A stretch of DNA of 64,000 bases from CAYGTK01 sp964352775 (GTDB lineage Bacteria; Bacteroidota; Bacteroidia; Chitinophagales; CAIOSU01): NCBI GenBank assembly GCA_964352775.1, contig CAYGTK010000004.1, positions 1-64,000 on the forward strand, in the 5' to 3' direction. Every line of letters begins with the position of its first letter. The first letter of the stretch is position 1. This document shows positions 46,504 to 55,102 of this stretch, piece by piece. The notes under the pieces were generated by a model that was given only the letters and a program-made list of their open reading frames with translations, did not search any database and was not told where the DNA came from. The position numbers and the translations under genes are program-made.

Positions 46504-48099
46504 ATGACCAAAAGCACCCCATTAGAGCAAAAGCTGTGGCCCTTTTTATTAATAGGGCTGGTGTTCTCGCTGTTTTGGAATCTGGGTTTACCAGCGTTTT
46601 ACAATGAAGAACCGCGCCGTGCCTTAATAGCCCTAGAGATGTTGCTTCGCAACGATTGGCTTGCCCCTACTGAGTTCGGTATTCAATATTGTAAGAAGCC
46701 ACCAGTATATAATTGGCTGATAATGGTAGGCTACAAACTAACGGGTATTTATACCGAATGGTGGCCGCGATGTATCACCGTTATCTCTCTTTTATTAATG
46801 GGGGTGTTACATTTTCGCATCACCAAACACTATATAAGTAAACGACAGGCATTCTACTCGGCTATCTTCTTTATCATTTCAGCAGACATCTATTTTGGCT
46901 TCAGTAAGTTGGGTGAGATAGACCTGTTTTATAGCCTTATTACTTACGCCGCTATGTTGCTCACCTTCCATTTGGGGCAGAAGCAGAAGTACTGGGCACT
47001 TTTTTTAATTACTTATCTAATTACCGCAATAGGTACTTTAACCAAAGGGGTGCCATCGCCTGTTTTTCAAGGACTTACCTTACTTACCTATTTCATTTGG
47101 TCGGGTAAATGGAAGAAGCTATTAAGCCCTGCGCACTTTGCTGGCATTGGCTTGTTTGCGATAATAGTTGGTGGTTACGCATATCTATATAGCCAACACA
47201 ATGATATTACTTGCTACTTAAACGACCTATGGTCGCAATCGAGCGAGCGTACTGTTTTAGAGAAAAGCATTTGGGATACTGTTAAAGGGTTCTTCATCTT
47301 TCCTTTAGATCTGCTACGGATCACTTTGCCTGCAGCCATTTTTCTGCCGCTGCTTTTTCTTAAGGATGTTAGGCAGGCTATTTGGCAGAATAAGTTCTTA
47401 CAGTTTGCCCTAATTGTGTTTGCGGTGAACGTATTGCCCTATTGGGTTTCGCCTGGATCTCGACCTCGTTATATATATATGTTGTTACCATTGGTGATAA
47501 CGGTGGCAATTTTTGCTTTCAGTAGTATTCATAAAAAACCTATCGCCAACTGGTTTGATGCAATTGCAATGTTCGCCTGTGGTGGAGTTAGCGTTGCTTT
47601 TGTGTGGGGAGGAGTCTTCTTAGCTGGAAGAGCAATAGTGCCCAGCCCGATGATAGTGCTGATCTTAGGAGCCGTACTGCCAGTAATTATAGCATTCATC
47701 GTAAAAAGGATCGGCATTCTATTTGGAATCGTTTGTCTGTTCCTGTTGTGCCGTATTCTAGTTGTAGATGCAATGGCCCAACAGTTCATGGTGAAAAAAG
47801 GCGAACACGTAGAGTACTACAACCAAGCAATTACCATCAGCGAAATTGCAGGCAATGAACAGGTACTGATATACACCCCTTGGGATGACCAGAGCGTTTC
47901 GCGCTCTCTAGGATTTTACATTACTCGCGAAACGGGCCACATTACCCAAATGACCCAAGAGACTAATTGCGAGAACTACTATTTGGTGAAAGAGCACTTT
48001 ATACCAGAGCTACCTTATGACACCTTTCATTCTTTCGAGAGTAGAATGGGCAAGTATGTGCTGCTGAAATTCACCCATTGCGATGATGCTGATGGATAA
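46504..48099 (+). CDS. Membrane glycosyltransferase (PMT/ArnT-like, GT-C fold)
   Basis: A polytopic inner-membrane enzyme of 531 residues with about 11 hydrophobic segments and a periplasmic C-terminal part. The first loop holds an acidic motif (YNEEPRRALIALEML and NDWLAPTEFGIQYCKKPP) that matches the substrate-binding loop of the PMT_2/ArnT group. Members transfer a sugar from a polyprenyl-phosphate donor to lipid A, proteins or glycans; the acceptor is unknown here. It is followed 36 nt later by a flippase-like membrane protein gene, a plausible partner. A CAACTTTG box ends 7 nt before the ATG. Confidence 0.85.
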   Translation: MTKSTPLEQKLWPFLLIGLVFSLFWNLGLPAFYNEEPRRALIALEMLLRNDWLAPTEFGIQYCKKPPVYNWLIMVGYKLTGIYTEWWPRCITVISLLLMGVLHFRITKHYISKRQAFYSAIFFIISADIYFGFSKLGEIDLFYSLITYAAMLLTFHLGQKQKYWALFLITYLITAIGTLTKGVPSPVFQGLTLLTYFIWSGKWKKLLSPAHFAGIGLFAIIVGGYAYLYSQHNDITCYLNDLWSQSSERTVLEKSIWDTVKGFFIFPLDLLRITLPAAIFLPLLFLKDVRQAIWQNKFLQFALIVFAVNVLPYWVSPGSRPRYIYMLLPLVITVAIFAFSSIHKKPIANWFDAIAMFACGGVSVAFVWGGVFLAGRAIVPSPMIVLILGAVLPVIIAFIVKRIGILFGIVCLFLLCRILVVDAMAQQFMVKKGEHVEYYNQAITISEIAGNEQVLIYTPWDDQSVSRSLGFYITRETGHITQMTQETNCENYYLVKEHFIPELPYDTFHSFESRMGKYVLLKFTHCDDADG

Positions 48100-48135
48100 T
48101 TTCTAATTTCACCATCTCAAAAGCCTTCTCAACCA

Positions 48136-49014
48136 TTGTTAAAGAATTTACCATCGTGGATTAAAACTGCAATCAAGCTGTTAGTAACGGCTTTGGCCCT
48201 CTACTTTGTATTTAAAAAGGTAGATAGTAAAGAGGTGATCACCATTCTAAAGAATGTACACCTAGGCTATTTCATTGCTGCAGTGGTGGTTTTCAATGTG
48301 GCTAAGATCATTTCCATCTTTCGTTTCAAAGCTTTCTTGAAATACGTGCCGATGAGCATCAGCGACTGGTTCAACCTGAAGATCTATTATATCGGCGCCT
48401 TCTACAATCTATTTCTTCCCGGTTCTGTAGGTGGCGATGGCTATAAGGTTTACCTACTGAAACAGCAGACCGAAGAACCCACCAAGCACCTAATAAGCAC
48501 CGCCCTGCTCGATCGCGTTAGTGGGTTAGTGGCCCTTGCCTTTTTAACGGGGGTGCTGATACTTATTTACCCTGGAGAATACGACTACCGTCAACCCATA
48601 AGGTGGTTGAGCATAGTGGGCTTAATAGCTTGCTATCCAGCATATTATTTACTACTTCAGGTGGTCTTCAAACGATTTTTAGGGGCTTTCCATATCACCA
48701 ATTTCATCTCCTTGGTTTCGCAAGCCGTTATTCTATTAAGCACCTTGTTGCTGCTTTATGCCGTGGGTGTACCCGATAAGTTCTTGGCTTATTTGGCGGT
48801 ATTTATGGTCAGTTCAGTTGTGGCAGTAGTGCCATTTACTTTGGGTGGACTTGGTGCACGCGAGCTTGTATTCGTGCTCAGCTACCAATACATTGGCCTA
48901 GATAAAGACTTAGGCGTTGCCTTCTCCGTCAGCTTTTTCGCGGTTACTGCACTTTCTAGCTTGGTGGGTTTGGTGTGGAGTTTGGTTGGTGGAGTGAAAG
49001 AGCCAAGCAGCTAG
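48136..49014 (+). CDS. Lysylphosphatidylglycerol synthase TM-like/UPF0104 membrane protein
   Basis: A 292-residue integral membrane protein with eight or so helices of the LPG_synthase_TM fold. It has the central FYNLFLPGSVGGDGYKVYLL and the later VPFTLGGLGARELVF motifs characteristic of the family. The lysyl-transferase domain of MprF is absent, so it may act as a lipid or glycolipid translocase. The start codon is TTG at 48136, directly before the first hydrophobic segment. It probably shares a transcript with the GT-C enzyme upstream. Confidence 0.8.
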   Translation: MLKNLPSWIKTAIKLLVTALALYFVFKKVDSKEVITILKNVHLGYFIAAVVVFNVAKIISIFRFKAFLKYVPMSISDWFNLKIYYIGAFYNLFLPGSVGGDGYKVYLLKQQTEEPTKHLISTALLDRVSGLVALAFLTGVLILIYPGEYDYRQPIRWLSIVGLIACYPAYYLLLQVVFKRFLGAFHITNFISLVSQAVILLSTLLLLYAVGVPDKFLAYLAVFMVSSVVAVVPFTLGGLGARELVFVLSYQYIGLDKDLGVAFSVSFFAVTALSSLVGLVWSLVGGVKEPSS

Positions 49015-49031
49015 ATCTTTAACTTAGCAAA

Positions 49032-49520
49032 GTGATACTCTTCTTAGATATTGACGGCGTACTTGCCACTTCCCCTCCTTGGAAAATGCCCATTATTGTC
49101 AAAGATGGCTACTCGCAGTTTGATGAGGAATGTGTAAACAACTTAAACCAACTGCTTGGTAGGTATAAGTTTGGGATTTGGCTAAGCTCTACACGTAGAG
49201 CCGCGAAAAGCCTGGTGGAGATGAATAAAATATTTGGACGGCGAGGCGTAAAGCAAGCAATTCATGCTTACGTGCCTATAGCAGATCAACCACTTTCAAG
49301 AGCCGAAGAGCTAGAACGTTTTATTTCGAAGAAGGAGTTAAAAAATTTCTTGATCCTAGACGATGACACTAGCTTGAACGGCCTATCATCCTTTTATACG
49401 GATAGGTTGGTGTTAACGGAATTAACTAGGGGGTTTACCAAAGAGAAGTTGGAAGAGGCGAGGGGGAAGGTTAACCTAAACTTTGGATCAAACACTTCAC
49501 CGCAACTACCTAGTAGGTAG
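49032..49520 (+). CDS. HAD-like protein (Swiss-army-knife RNA-repair HAD type)
   Basis: A 162-residue single-domain HAD-fold protein starting at GTG 49032. The nucleophile motif ILFLDIDGVLA is at the very N-terminus, a Ser motif is in GIWLSSTRR, and the acidic motif IV is in FLILDDDTSL. Small HADs of this kind (HAD_SAK group) have been linked to RNA-repair gene sets by genome context; that is family knowledge and no RNA ligase is adjacent here. A -7-like box ends 4 nt before the start codon. The 3' end overlaps the convergent unknown gene by 15 nt. Confidence 0.7.
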   Translation: MILFLDIDGVLATSPPWKMPIIVKDGYSQFDEECVNNLNQLLGRYKFGIWLSSTRRAAKSLVEMNKIFGRRGVKQAIHAYVPIADQPLSRAEELERFISKKELKNFLILDDDTSLNGLSSFYTDRLVLTELTRGFTKEKLEEARGKVNLNFGSNTSPQLPSR

Positions 49521-49976
49521 TATTACTGTTCCTTTCCCCCATTCATATCCAGCCGGAAAAGTTGGTGATACAATATGAAAAGGTGCGCTACCCTTAAACA
49601 TGGCCTTTTCAACAGTACTCACTTGGTCTGAACAGATGTTAGCCATCATGACTGTTGAAGTAGAGGTGGTTTCATACACGCTTAAGTTCACCCAACGGGG
49701 TATTCCTGTTCGGGTGCAAATAGTATTTAGAAAAACATCTTCGTTTACCTTTTCTGGAATATTATTCCTTCCGCTTAGATCCTCAAAGTCTGCAATAAAC
49801 TCTCTATTACTATAGCGATGGTTGCTAATGGAGTACATAATGTACTCTTGCCGTTCAGGGAAAATCATTCGACCCGCCATTACTCCAGCCAAATACTTAC
49901 ATGTAATACTTGCAGTTTTAAGGTTGTGGCTAACCTCGGCCTTGTTCATTTCCCTATTTCTGTCGCGGAAGAACAC
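49506..49976 (-). CDS. Hypothetical protein, 156 residues
   Basis: I do not recognise this protein. It is soluble, has no signal peptide and no obvious motif. Two Met positions (1 and 10) are possible starts. It has a mixed composition with an Asp/Asn/Arg-rich middle (FIADFEDLSGRNNIPEKVNED) and three Cys. Codon-position texture is similar to neighbouring genes and the length is convincing for a real gene. It converges on, and overlaps by 15 nt, the HAD-like gene. Confidence 0.55.
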   Translation of the reverse strand: MFFRDRNREMNKAEVSHNLKTASITCKYLAGVMAGRMIFPERQEYIMYSISNHRYSNREFIADFEDLSGRNNIPEKVNEDVFLNTICTRTGIPRWVNLSVYETTSTSTVMMANICSDQVSTVEKAMFKGSAPFHIVSPTFPAGYEWGKGTVILPTR

Positions 49977-50000
49977 GATGATTGAAGTTTAAGAAACTTA

Positions 50001-50702
50001 TCAATCCCGTCTTCCCAAGAAGATCATCACATAGTAAGCCAAGGTCATTAATGAACCCAAAGCGGCTACTACATAAGTCATGGCAGCCCATTTAAGCGCG
50101 TCTTTTGCGCCTTCGTGCTCTTGCCCTGTGGTTAGGCCTGCTCCATCTAACCAAGCCAAAGCGCGGTTGCTGGCATCAAACTCTACTGGCAGGGTAATGA
50201 AACTGAAAAAGGTCAATATAGCATAACAGCCAATGATAATGGGCAGCGCTACCATAAATAGGTTCGTGCCTAAAAGGTTGTTCAACACAAAGCCTCCAAT
50301 AATAGAGCCTATCAAAACCATATTCAAAATGCGCCCGCTAGCCGCCTGCATAGGCACTAACTTTGAACGAAAGGTTAACCAGGTATAAGAGTTGGCGTGC
50401 TGAACGGCGTGACCACACTCGTGAGAGGCAACTGCTGCTGCAGCAATGCTTCTGCCTTGATACACCTCTGGACTTAGGTTTACTGTTTTGTTAACTGGGT
50501 TGTAGTGGTCGGTCAATTTTCCTTGAACAGATTGCACTTTTACGTCGTGAATACCATTGTCGCTCAACATGCGTTCTGCTATTTCGCGACCGCTCATTCC
50601 TGCTCTAATGGGAATTTGGGAGTACTTCTTGAATTTGCTCTTCAGCATCTGACTAGCACCAAAGCTTAGCCCGAAGATCACTATCATTAGTATGATGTAC
50701 AT
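50001..50702 (-). CDS. Zinc-dependent membrane metallopeptidase (YugP family)
   Basis: An integral-membrane protein of 233 residues with the zinc motif HECGHAVQH (HExxH) in AAAVASHECGHAVQHA. A further family-typical EFDASNRALAWL segment lies in the second half, and there are about four transmembrane helices, including one at the N-terminus. Members (Zn_peptidase_2) are widespread and largely uncharacterised; a role in membrane-protein quality control is often assumed. A single-gene unit. Confidence 0.9.
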   Translation of the reverse strand: MYIILMIVIFGLSFGASQMLKSKFKKYSQIPIRAGMSGREIAERMLSDNGIHDVKVQSVQGKLTDHYNPVNKTVNLSPEVYQGRSIAAAAVASHECGHAVQHANSYTWLTFRSKLVPMQAASGRILNMVLIGSIIGGFVLNNLLGTNLFMVALPIIIGCYAILTFFSFITLPVEFDASNRALAWLDGAGLTTGQEHEGAKDALKWAAMTYVVAALGSLMTLAYYVMIFLGRRD

Positions 50703-50778
50703 AGTCTTATTTTATTTTGAAAGATACACAGCAAAAAACTTGCCCGATAGTAAATAGATGAAATTATGTCAGGTGATA

Positions 50779-51783
50779 CTAGACTAATACCGGTTGTCCG
50801 TCGACATAAGCAAAATCCTCCGCTATCTGATCCAGAACATTATAAATAACCTTTGCATCGTCCTCTGTCACCAACTTCATACGGTAAGGTTTAATGTTAG
50901 GGAAGCCACGGAAGTAGTTAGTATAATGCCTGCGCATTTCCATTATTCCTACAATATCGCCCTTCCACTCTTGCGATCTTTTCAGGTGTTGTTTGGCAGC
51001 TGCTACACGTTCTTCTATAGTAGGCGGGGCTAGTTGCTCGCCAGTGGCCATAAAATGCTTTATCTCACGGAATATCCACGGATAACCAATAGAGGCACGG
51101 CCTATCATCACTCCATCTATTCCATATTTCTCACGAACAGCTACGGTTTTTTCACCACTATCTATGTCGCCATTACCAAATACAGGGATGTGCATACGAG
51201 GGTTGTTCTTCACCTCGCCTATCAATGTCCAATCAGCATCGCCTTTATACATCTGTTTCCTGGTCCGCCCGTGTATAGAGATGGCCTTTATACCTATATC
51301 TTGTAATCGCTCGGCTACATCAACTATGTATTGGGTATTGCTATCCCAACCCAGGCGGGTTTTAACGGTTACGGGCTTATCGGTCATTTTGACAATAGCT
51401 TCCGTTAACTCTACCATTTTGGGGATGTTCTGCAATATTCCTGCGCCCGCTTCTTTGTTTACCACCTTTTTTACTGGGCAACCAAAGTTGATGTCAATAA
51501 TGTCGGGGTTGGCGCGCTCCACTATGCTGGTGGCTTCTATCATGGAATCTATCTGCCCGCCAAATATCTGAATACCAACGGGGCGTTCATAGTCGTAGAT
51601 GTCTAGCTTCTGCACACTTTTATCCGCATAACGGATGAGCCCTTCCGAAGAAATGAACTCAGTGTACATCACATCAGCACCGTTCTGCTTGCATAATTCA
51701 CGAAAGGGAGGGTCACTCACATCCTCCATGGGTGCTAACAATAAGGGAAACTCTCCCAACTCTATGTCGCCTATCTTTACCAT
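50779..51783 (-). CDS. dusB: tRNA-dihydrouridine synthase B
   Basis: A flavin-dependent enzyme reducing uridine in the D-loop of tRNA. The 334-residue TIM barrel has LAPMEDVSDPPFRELC at the start, the catalytic Cys in INFGCPVKKVVNKEAGAG, KTRLGWDSN, ISIHGRTRKQMYKG and the FMN-phosphate site VFGNGDI and GVMIGRASIG. A -7 box TACCTTTG lies 44 nt upstream on the minus strand, inside the divergent region shared with the CPBP protease gene. Confidence 0.95.
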   Translation of the reverse strand: MVKIGDIELGEFPLLLAPMEDVSDPPFRELCKQNGADVMYTEFISSEGLIRYADKSVQKLDIYDYERPVGIQIFGGQIDSMIEATSIVERANPDIIDINFGCPVKKVVNKEAGAGILQNIPKMVELTEAIVKMTDKPVTVKTRLGWDSNTQYIVDVAERLQDIGIKAISIHGRTRKQMYKGDADWTLIGEVKNNPRMHIPVFGNGDIDSGEKTVAVREKYGIDGVMIGRASIGYPWIFREIKHFMATGEQLAPPTIEERVAAAKQHLKRSQEWKGDIVGIMEMRRHYTNYFRGFPNIKPYRMKLVTEDDAKVIYNVLDQIAEDFAYVDGQPVLV

Positions 51784-51827
51784 TTTTGCGATATACTAAC
51801 CTTTTTGCTCTGAAAATGGTTGCTATG

Positions 51828-51835
51828 CAAAGGTA
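51828..51835 (-). promoter_or_regulatory. -7 box TACCTTTG for dusB
   Basis: An exact TAnnTTTG match on the minus strand, 44 nt before the dusB start. It overlaps a possible upstream TTG start (51820) of the divergent CPBP gene, which supports the later ATG at 51853 for that gene. Confidence 0.45.
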
Positions 51836-51852
51836 CAAAAAACGTAGGGTGG

Positions 51853-52797
51853 ATGTTTAACGACGGCTTAGAGCCGAACAAGGCGCAAAAGTATTTAAGC
51901 TACACAGTTCTACTGTGGCTAGTGGGCACATTGGTTGGTGGTGTTATCAGTTTATTGTTCATCCTTGTTTTTAGCGAGGGCGGTATGTCTGCGGCTATAG
52001 ACGAGCCTAGTAAAATGTATGAACTGGCCAGTACCAATACTATTCGCTGGGCACAGATATTGGCTTCTCTTTTTTCTTTTGTTATCCCTGTATTTGGTGC
52101 TTTATATTTCTTGGGCTTAAGGCCTATTAAGTATTTAGGGCTAAATATTTTACCGCATTTAGCATTACTGAGCATGATAGCCTTCATCGTAATGTTCTTT
52201 ATGCCTTTGGTGAACATTACCCACCAACTAAATGCTAGTCTTGATCTGCCTGATGCTTTACAGTGGTTAGAAGATTGGATAAGACGTGGTGAGAACGATG
52301 CCAACTCCATTTTACTGCGGGTGTTACAAATGGGCTCCGTAGGGGCATTACTCTTGAACCTTTTAATGATAGGCGTACTGCCCGCTTTAGGAGAAGAACT
52401 CTTTTTTAGGGGGATGGTGCAAAAATTTGCCTCTCGCGCTTGGGCTAATCCCCATATCGCTATAATTTTTACCGCTTTCTTTTTCAGCTTCATTCATTTT
52501 CAGTTCTTTGGCTTTCTGCCAAGGATGCTGCTGGGTATTATGTTCGGTTACCTCTATTTTTGGACCAACTCACTGTGGTACCCCATTTTCGCGCATTTGA
52601 TATACAATGGCTCACAGGTAATAATGGCCTATCAGCTTCAGTTACAAGAAGGCGCAGAAGCTTTGAGTATGGACCCTTCAGGAGTGGATATTCCTTTAAC
52701 GACTCTATTACTTAGCACGGTGGTATTTTTTGCGTTGATGGCTTTTTATCAACGGCTTGCTTCCATTCATCATAAACGCATTTTAGATGAGTACTGA
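51853..52797 (+). CDS. CPBP-family intramembrane metalloprotease
   Basis: An Abi/CaaX-processing-like membrane protease of 314 residues. The active-site motifs are EELFFRGMVQ (Glu-Glu), FSFIHFQFF (His) and FAHLIYN (His), all within the last third. About eight hydrophobic segments are present. I chose the ATG at 51853; an in-frame TTG at 51820 would overlap the dusB promoter. The end overlaps the DUF2007 gene by 11 nt, so the genes CPBP, DUF2007 and cdsA are probably co-transcribed. Substrate unknown. Confidence 0.88.
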   Translation: MFNDGLEPNKAQKYLSYTVLLWLVGTLVGGVISLLFILVFSEGGMSAAIDEPSKMYELASTNTIRWAQILASLFSFVIPVFGALYFLGLRPIKYLGLNILPHLALLSMIAFIVMFFMPLVNITHQLNASLDLPDALQWLEDWIRRGENDANSILLRVLQMGSVGALLLNLLMIGVLPALGEELFFRGMVQKFASRAWANPHIAIIFTAFFFSFIHFQFFGFLPRMLLGIMFGYLYFWTNSLWYPIFAHLIYNGSQVIMAYQLQLQEGAEALSMDPSGVDIPLTTLLLSTVVFFALMAFYQRLASIHHKRILDEY

Positions 52798-53017
52798 CAG
52801 TTGGGCACTGGTTTACAGCACTAAGCAACCTTGGCGGGCCGAGCTATTAAAAGCCTATTTAGCCGAGGCAGAGATAGGTGCCTTTATCATGAACAAGCAA
52901 GATTCTGCCTATATTTCCATCGGCGAAATAGAAGTGTGGGTGAAAAAAGACCAAGTGGTACGAGCCCTTCACACCATAAAAAAGTATGAACAAGAAGAAC
53001 CTGATACAGAGGGCTAG
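52787..53017 (+). CDS. DUF2007 small protein
   Basis: A 76-residue cytoplasmic protein with the DUF2007 fold: AELLKAYLAEAEIGAFIMNKQ followed by GEIEVWVKKDQVVRALHTIKK. The family is often called a putative signal-transducing protein and resembles GlnB-like ferredoxin folds; no function is established. It overlaps the CPBP gene (11 nt) and cdsA (32 nt) at its two ends. Confidence 0.85.
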   Translation: MSTDSWALVYSTKQPWRAELLKAYLAEAEIGAFIMNKQDSAYISIGEIEVWVKKDQVVRALHTIKKYEQEEPDTEG

Positions 53018-53819
53018 AACAGCAGTAGTGTTTGTGGGCTTACTCATTGCTATGGTAATGATAAACCAGTATACCTATGCCATATTGATGGGTGCTGTAA
53101 TTGCCTTGAGCATTTTCGAGTTCATGAAACTCTCGTTCATGGCGCGCGAAAAGAATCGCATATCGCACCTTTACATGCCCTTAGCCATTGGTATGGGCTT
53201 AACCTCCTTTGTGCTTACTTTTTTGTCGGTAAATGGAATTATTCCCGAAACCTGGGCTATCTTTTTTCCTGTAGCTCCGCTACTTTTCTTTGTGCTAGAA
53301 TTATGGGCTGATTCTGCCCGCCCCTTTACCAATGTATCCATCAACATACTCAGCCTTTTCTACTTAGCCTACCCTATAAGCTTATTGAACTTCATTGCTT
53401 TCCCCGGCGGGGAATACAATCGCTGGATAGTATTGTCCATGTTGCTCTTGATCTGGGTATATGATGCTGGAGCCTATGTATTTGGTTCTTTGTTTGGCAG
53501 AAACAAATTATTTCCACGTATCTCCCCAGGAAAAACTTGGGAGGGTAGCCTTGGTGGGCTATTTGCAGCCGAAATAGTTGCTTTTTTGATCTACAAAATA
53601 TTTGGTATTTACGAGCTACACCATTGGGTGGTAATAGCCATTATTATCTGCTTGTTCGGTACATTGGGCGACTTGATAGAATCGATGATGAAGCGTGGCT
53701 TAAAGATCAAAGATTCAGGAAATATATTACCTGGTCACGGGGGTATGCTCGATCGGTTCGATGCCTTTTATTTCATGATCCCTTTCGTTTACCTCTATAT
53801 AAAGTTGTTCGTTAATTGA
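52986..53819 (+). CDS. cdsA: Phosphatidate cytidylyltransferase
   Basis: Makes CDP-diacylglycerol from phosphatidate and CTP, the precursor of all phospholipids. The 277 residues have about seven transmembrane segments and the C-terminal signature LGDLIESMMKRGLKIKDSGNILPGHGGMLDRFD. It starts inside the DUF2007 gene (32-nt overlap). In related genomes I expect psd to follow directly; here a three-gene cassette of about 2 kb separates them. Confidence 0.95.
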   Translation: MNKKNLIQRARTAVVFVGLLIAMVMINQYTYAILMGAVIALSIFEFMKLSFMAREKNRISHLYMPLAIGMGLTSFVLTFLSVNGIIPETWAIFFPVAPLLFFVLELWADSARPFTNVSINILSLFYLAYPISLLNFIAFPGGEYNRWIVLSMLLLIWVYDAGAYVFGSLFGRNKLFPRISPGKTWEGSLGGLFAAEIVAFLIYKIFGIYELHHWVVIAIIICLFGTLGDLIESMMKRGLKIKDSGNILPGHGGMLDRFDAFYFMIPFVYLYIKLFVN

Positions 53820-53824
53820 TCTAT

Positions 53825-53832
53825 CTATTAGA
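53825..53832. repeat. Left copy of an 8-bp direct repeat flanking the DUF488 cassette
   Basis: CTATTAGA begins 5 bp after the cdsA stop and recurs exactly at 55857-55864, 14 bp before the psd start. The two copies bracket the whole DUF488 cassette with its upstream region and terminator. Confidence 0.6.
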
Positions 53833-54030
53833 CGCAAAATATTAAAACACAACTTTAAGTAATCCAATTTTTTTAACCAGTATTTAAATGCTGCACTTAT
53901 TATTTAAATTCGGCGTTATACTTATTATTCATGACGCTTTTGGTTATCCTAAGTCTTTATTTATCAAATAGTCTCTACTATAGTTTATCCTTTTCTTAAT
54001 TTTAATAACCTTTAAACAAGAGAAAAAAGC

Positions 54031-54660
54031 ATGAGTTTAAGGAAAGAAGTTTACACAATTGGTCATTCAAATCATACAATCGAATACTTTCTTGAATTAT
54101 TGCAGTCACAAAACATTAACTGTTTAATAGACGTAAGAAGCAACCCTGTAAGTGGTTATAACCCGCAGTTTAATAAGGTTTCGCTTAAGGACTTTTTAAA
54201 GTCGAGCCGTATTGTTTACATGCATTTTGGTAAAGAGTTTGGCGCAAGGCATGAAGACTCGGATGTTTTAGATAATGAAGGTGTTGTTGATTTTGTTTCC
54301 TTTCGCAAGTCATTTGCCTTCCAGCAAGGGGTTGAAAGAGTTGATATGGGACTAGATAAAGGATACAGAATTGCACTCATGTGTTCTGAAGGTAATCCGC
54401 TAGAATGTCATAGATTTTCTATGATCTCCGTACACTTAGAAGAAATTGGCATATCTGTAAAGCACATTTTAAAGGATAAGACTGTAAAGTCGCATATAGA
54501 GTTAGAAAAAGAACTTCTTAAAAAATATTCCGCCAAAATTCCTCGTCCTTCATTGTTTCAATCATCCGTTAACGAAGAACAACAAATTAGCCATGCTTAT
54601 AACCTACACAACAAAGAAATAGGTTGGCGATCTGACAGGCAAAAACACCTCACCAAGTAA
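54031..54660 (+). CDS. DUF488-family protein (cassette gene 1)
   Basis: A 209-residue cytoplasmic protein of the DUF488 family. The N-terminal motif YTIGHSNHT, the second strand LIDVRSNPVSGYNPQFN, the FGKEFGAR block and the C-terminal motif LMCSEGNPLECHR (Cys118, Cys126, His127, Arg128) are all intact. From memory, the family has been proposed to be rhodanese-related, with the first Cys of this motif as a possible catalytic or thiol-carrying residue. No activity is established. About 45 residues follow the domain as a polar tail. The next DUF488 gene begins after a 1-nt gap (TAA-C-ATG). Confidence 0.85.
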   Translation: MSLRKEVYTIGHSNHTIEYFLELLQSQNINCLIDVRSNPVSGYNPQFNKVSLKDFLKSSRIVYMHFGKEFGARHEDSDVLDNEGVVDFVSFRKSFAFQQGVERVDMGLDKGYRIALMCSEGNPLECHRFSMISVHLEEIGISVKHILKDKTVKSHIELEKELLKKYSAKIPRPSLFQSSVNEEQQISHAYNLHNKEIGWRSDRQKHLTK

Positions 54661-54661
54661 C

Positions 54662-55102
54662 ATGATAGAATTATATACAATCGGCTTTACTAAAAAAAAT
54701 GCGGAGAAGTTTTTCACCCTTTTAAAAAGTAACGATGTAGGAGAGATAGTGGACACAAGGATCAATAACACCTCTCAGCTTTCTGGCTTTGCAAAAGCAG
54801 ATGACTTAAAATTCATTGGGAAATTAGTTGGAGATATAGATTATTCGCATAATATTGACTTTGCGCCCACCAAAGAGTTACTAGCCGAGTATAGAAAAAA
54901 GGGGCTTTCGTGGGAAGAGTATGAAGTAGAGTATTTAAACCTATTAGATATGCGAAATGTGGCGAAGAAGGTTAATGTAGACCATCTACATAAAAACTGT
55001 TTGTTATGTAGCGAGCACACACCGGAAAAGTGTCACAGAAGGCTGTTAGCTGAATATTTACAGCACGTGAAGGGAGGAATAAAAATTATACACTTACAAT
55101 GA
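54662..55102 (+). CDS. DUF488-family protein (cassette gene 2)
   Basis: A second, shorter and divergent DUF488 protein of 146 residues. It keeps YTIGFTKKNAE at the start, EIVDTRINN in place of DVRSNP, and LLCSEHTPEKCHRRLLAEYL (Cys116, Cys124, His125, Arg126). The insertion between the motifs differs from gene 1, and overall similarity to gene 1 looks low outside the motifs. This argues against a recent duplication and for two distinct roles. Its stop overlaps the start of gene 3 in an ATGA, so genes 2 and 3 are translationally coupled. Confidence 0.85.
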   Translation: MIELYTIGFTKKNAEKFFTLLKSNDVGEIVDTRINNTSQLSGFAKADDLKFIGKLVGDIDYSHNIDFAPTKELLAEYRKKGLSWEEYEVEYLNLLDMRNVAKKVNVDHLHKNCLLCSEHTPEKCHRRLLAEYLQHVKGGIKIIHLQ

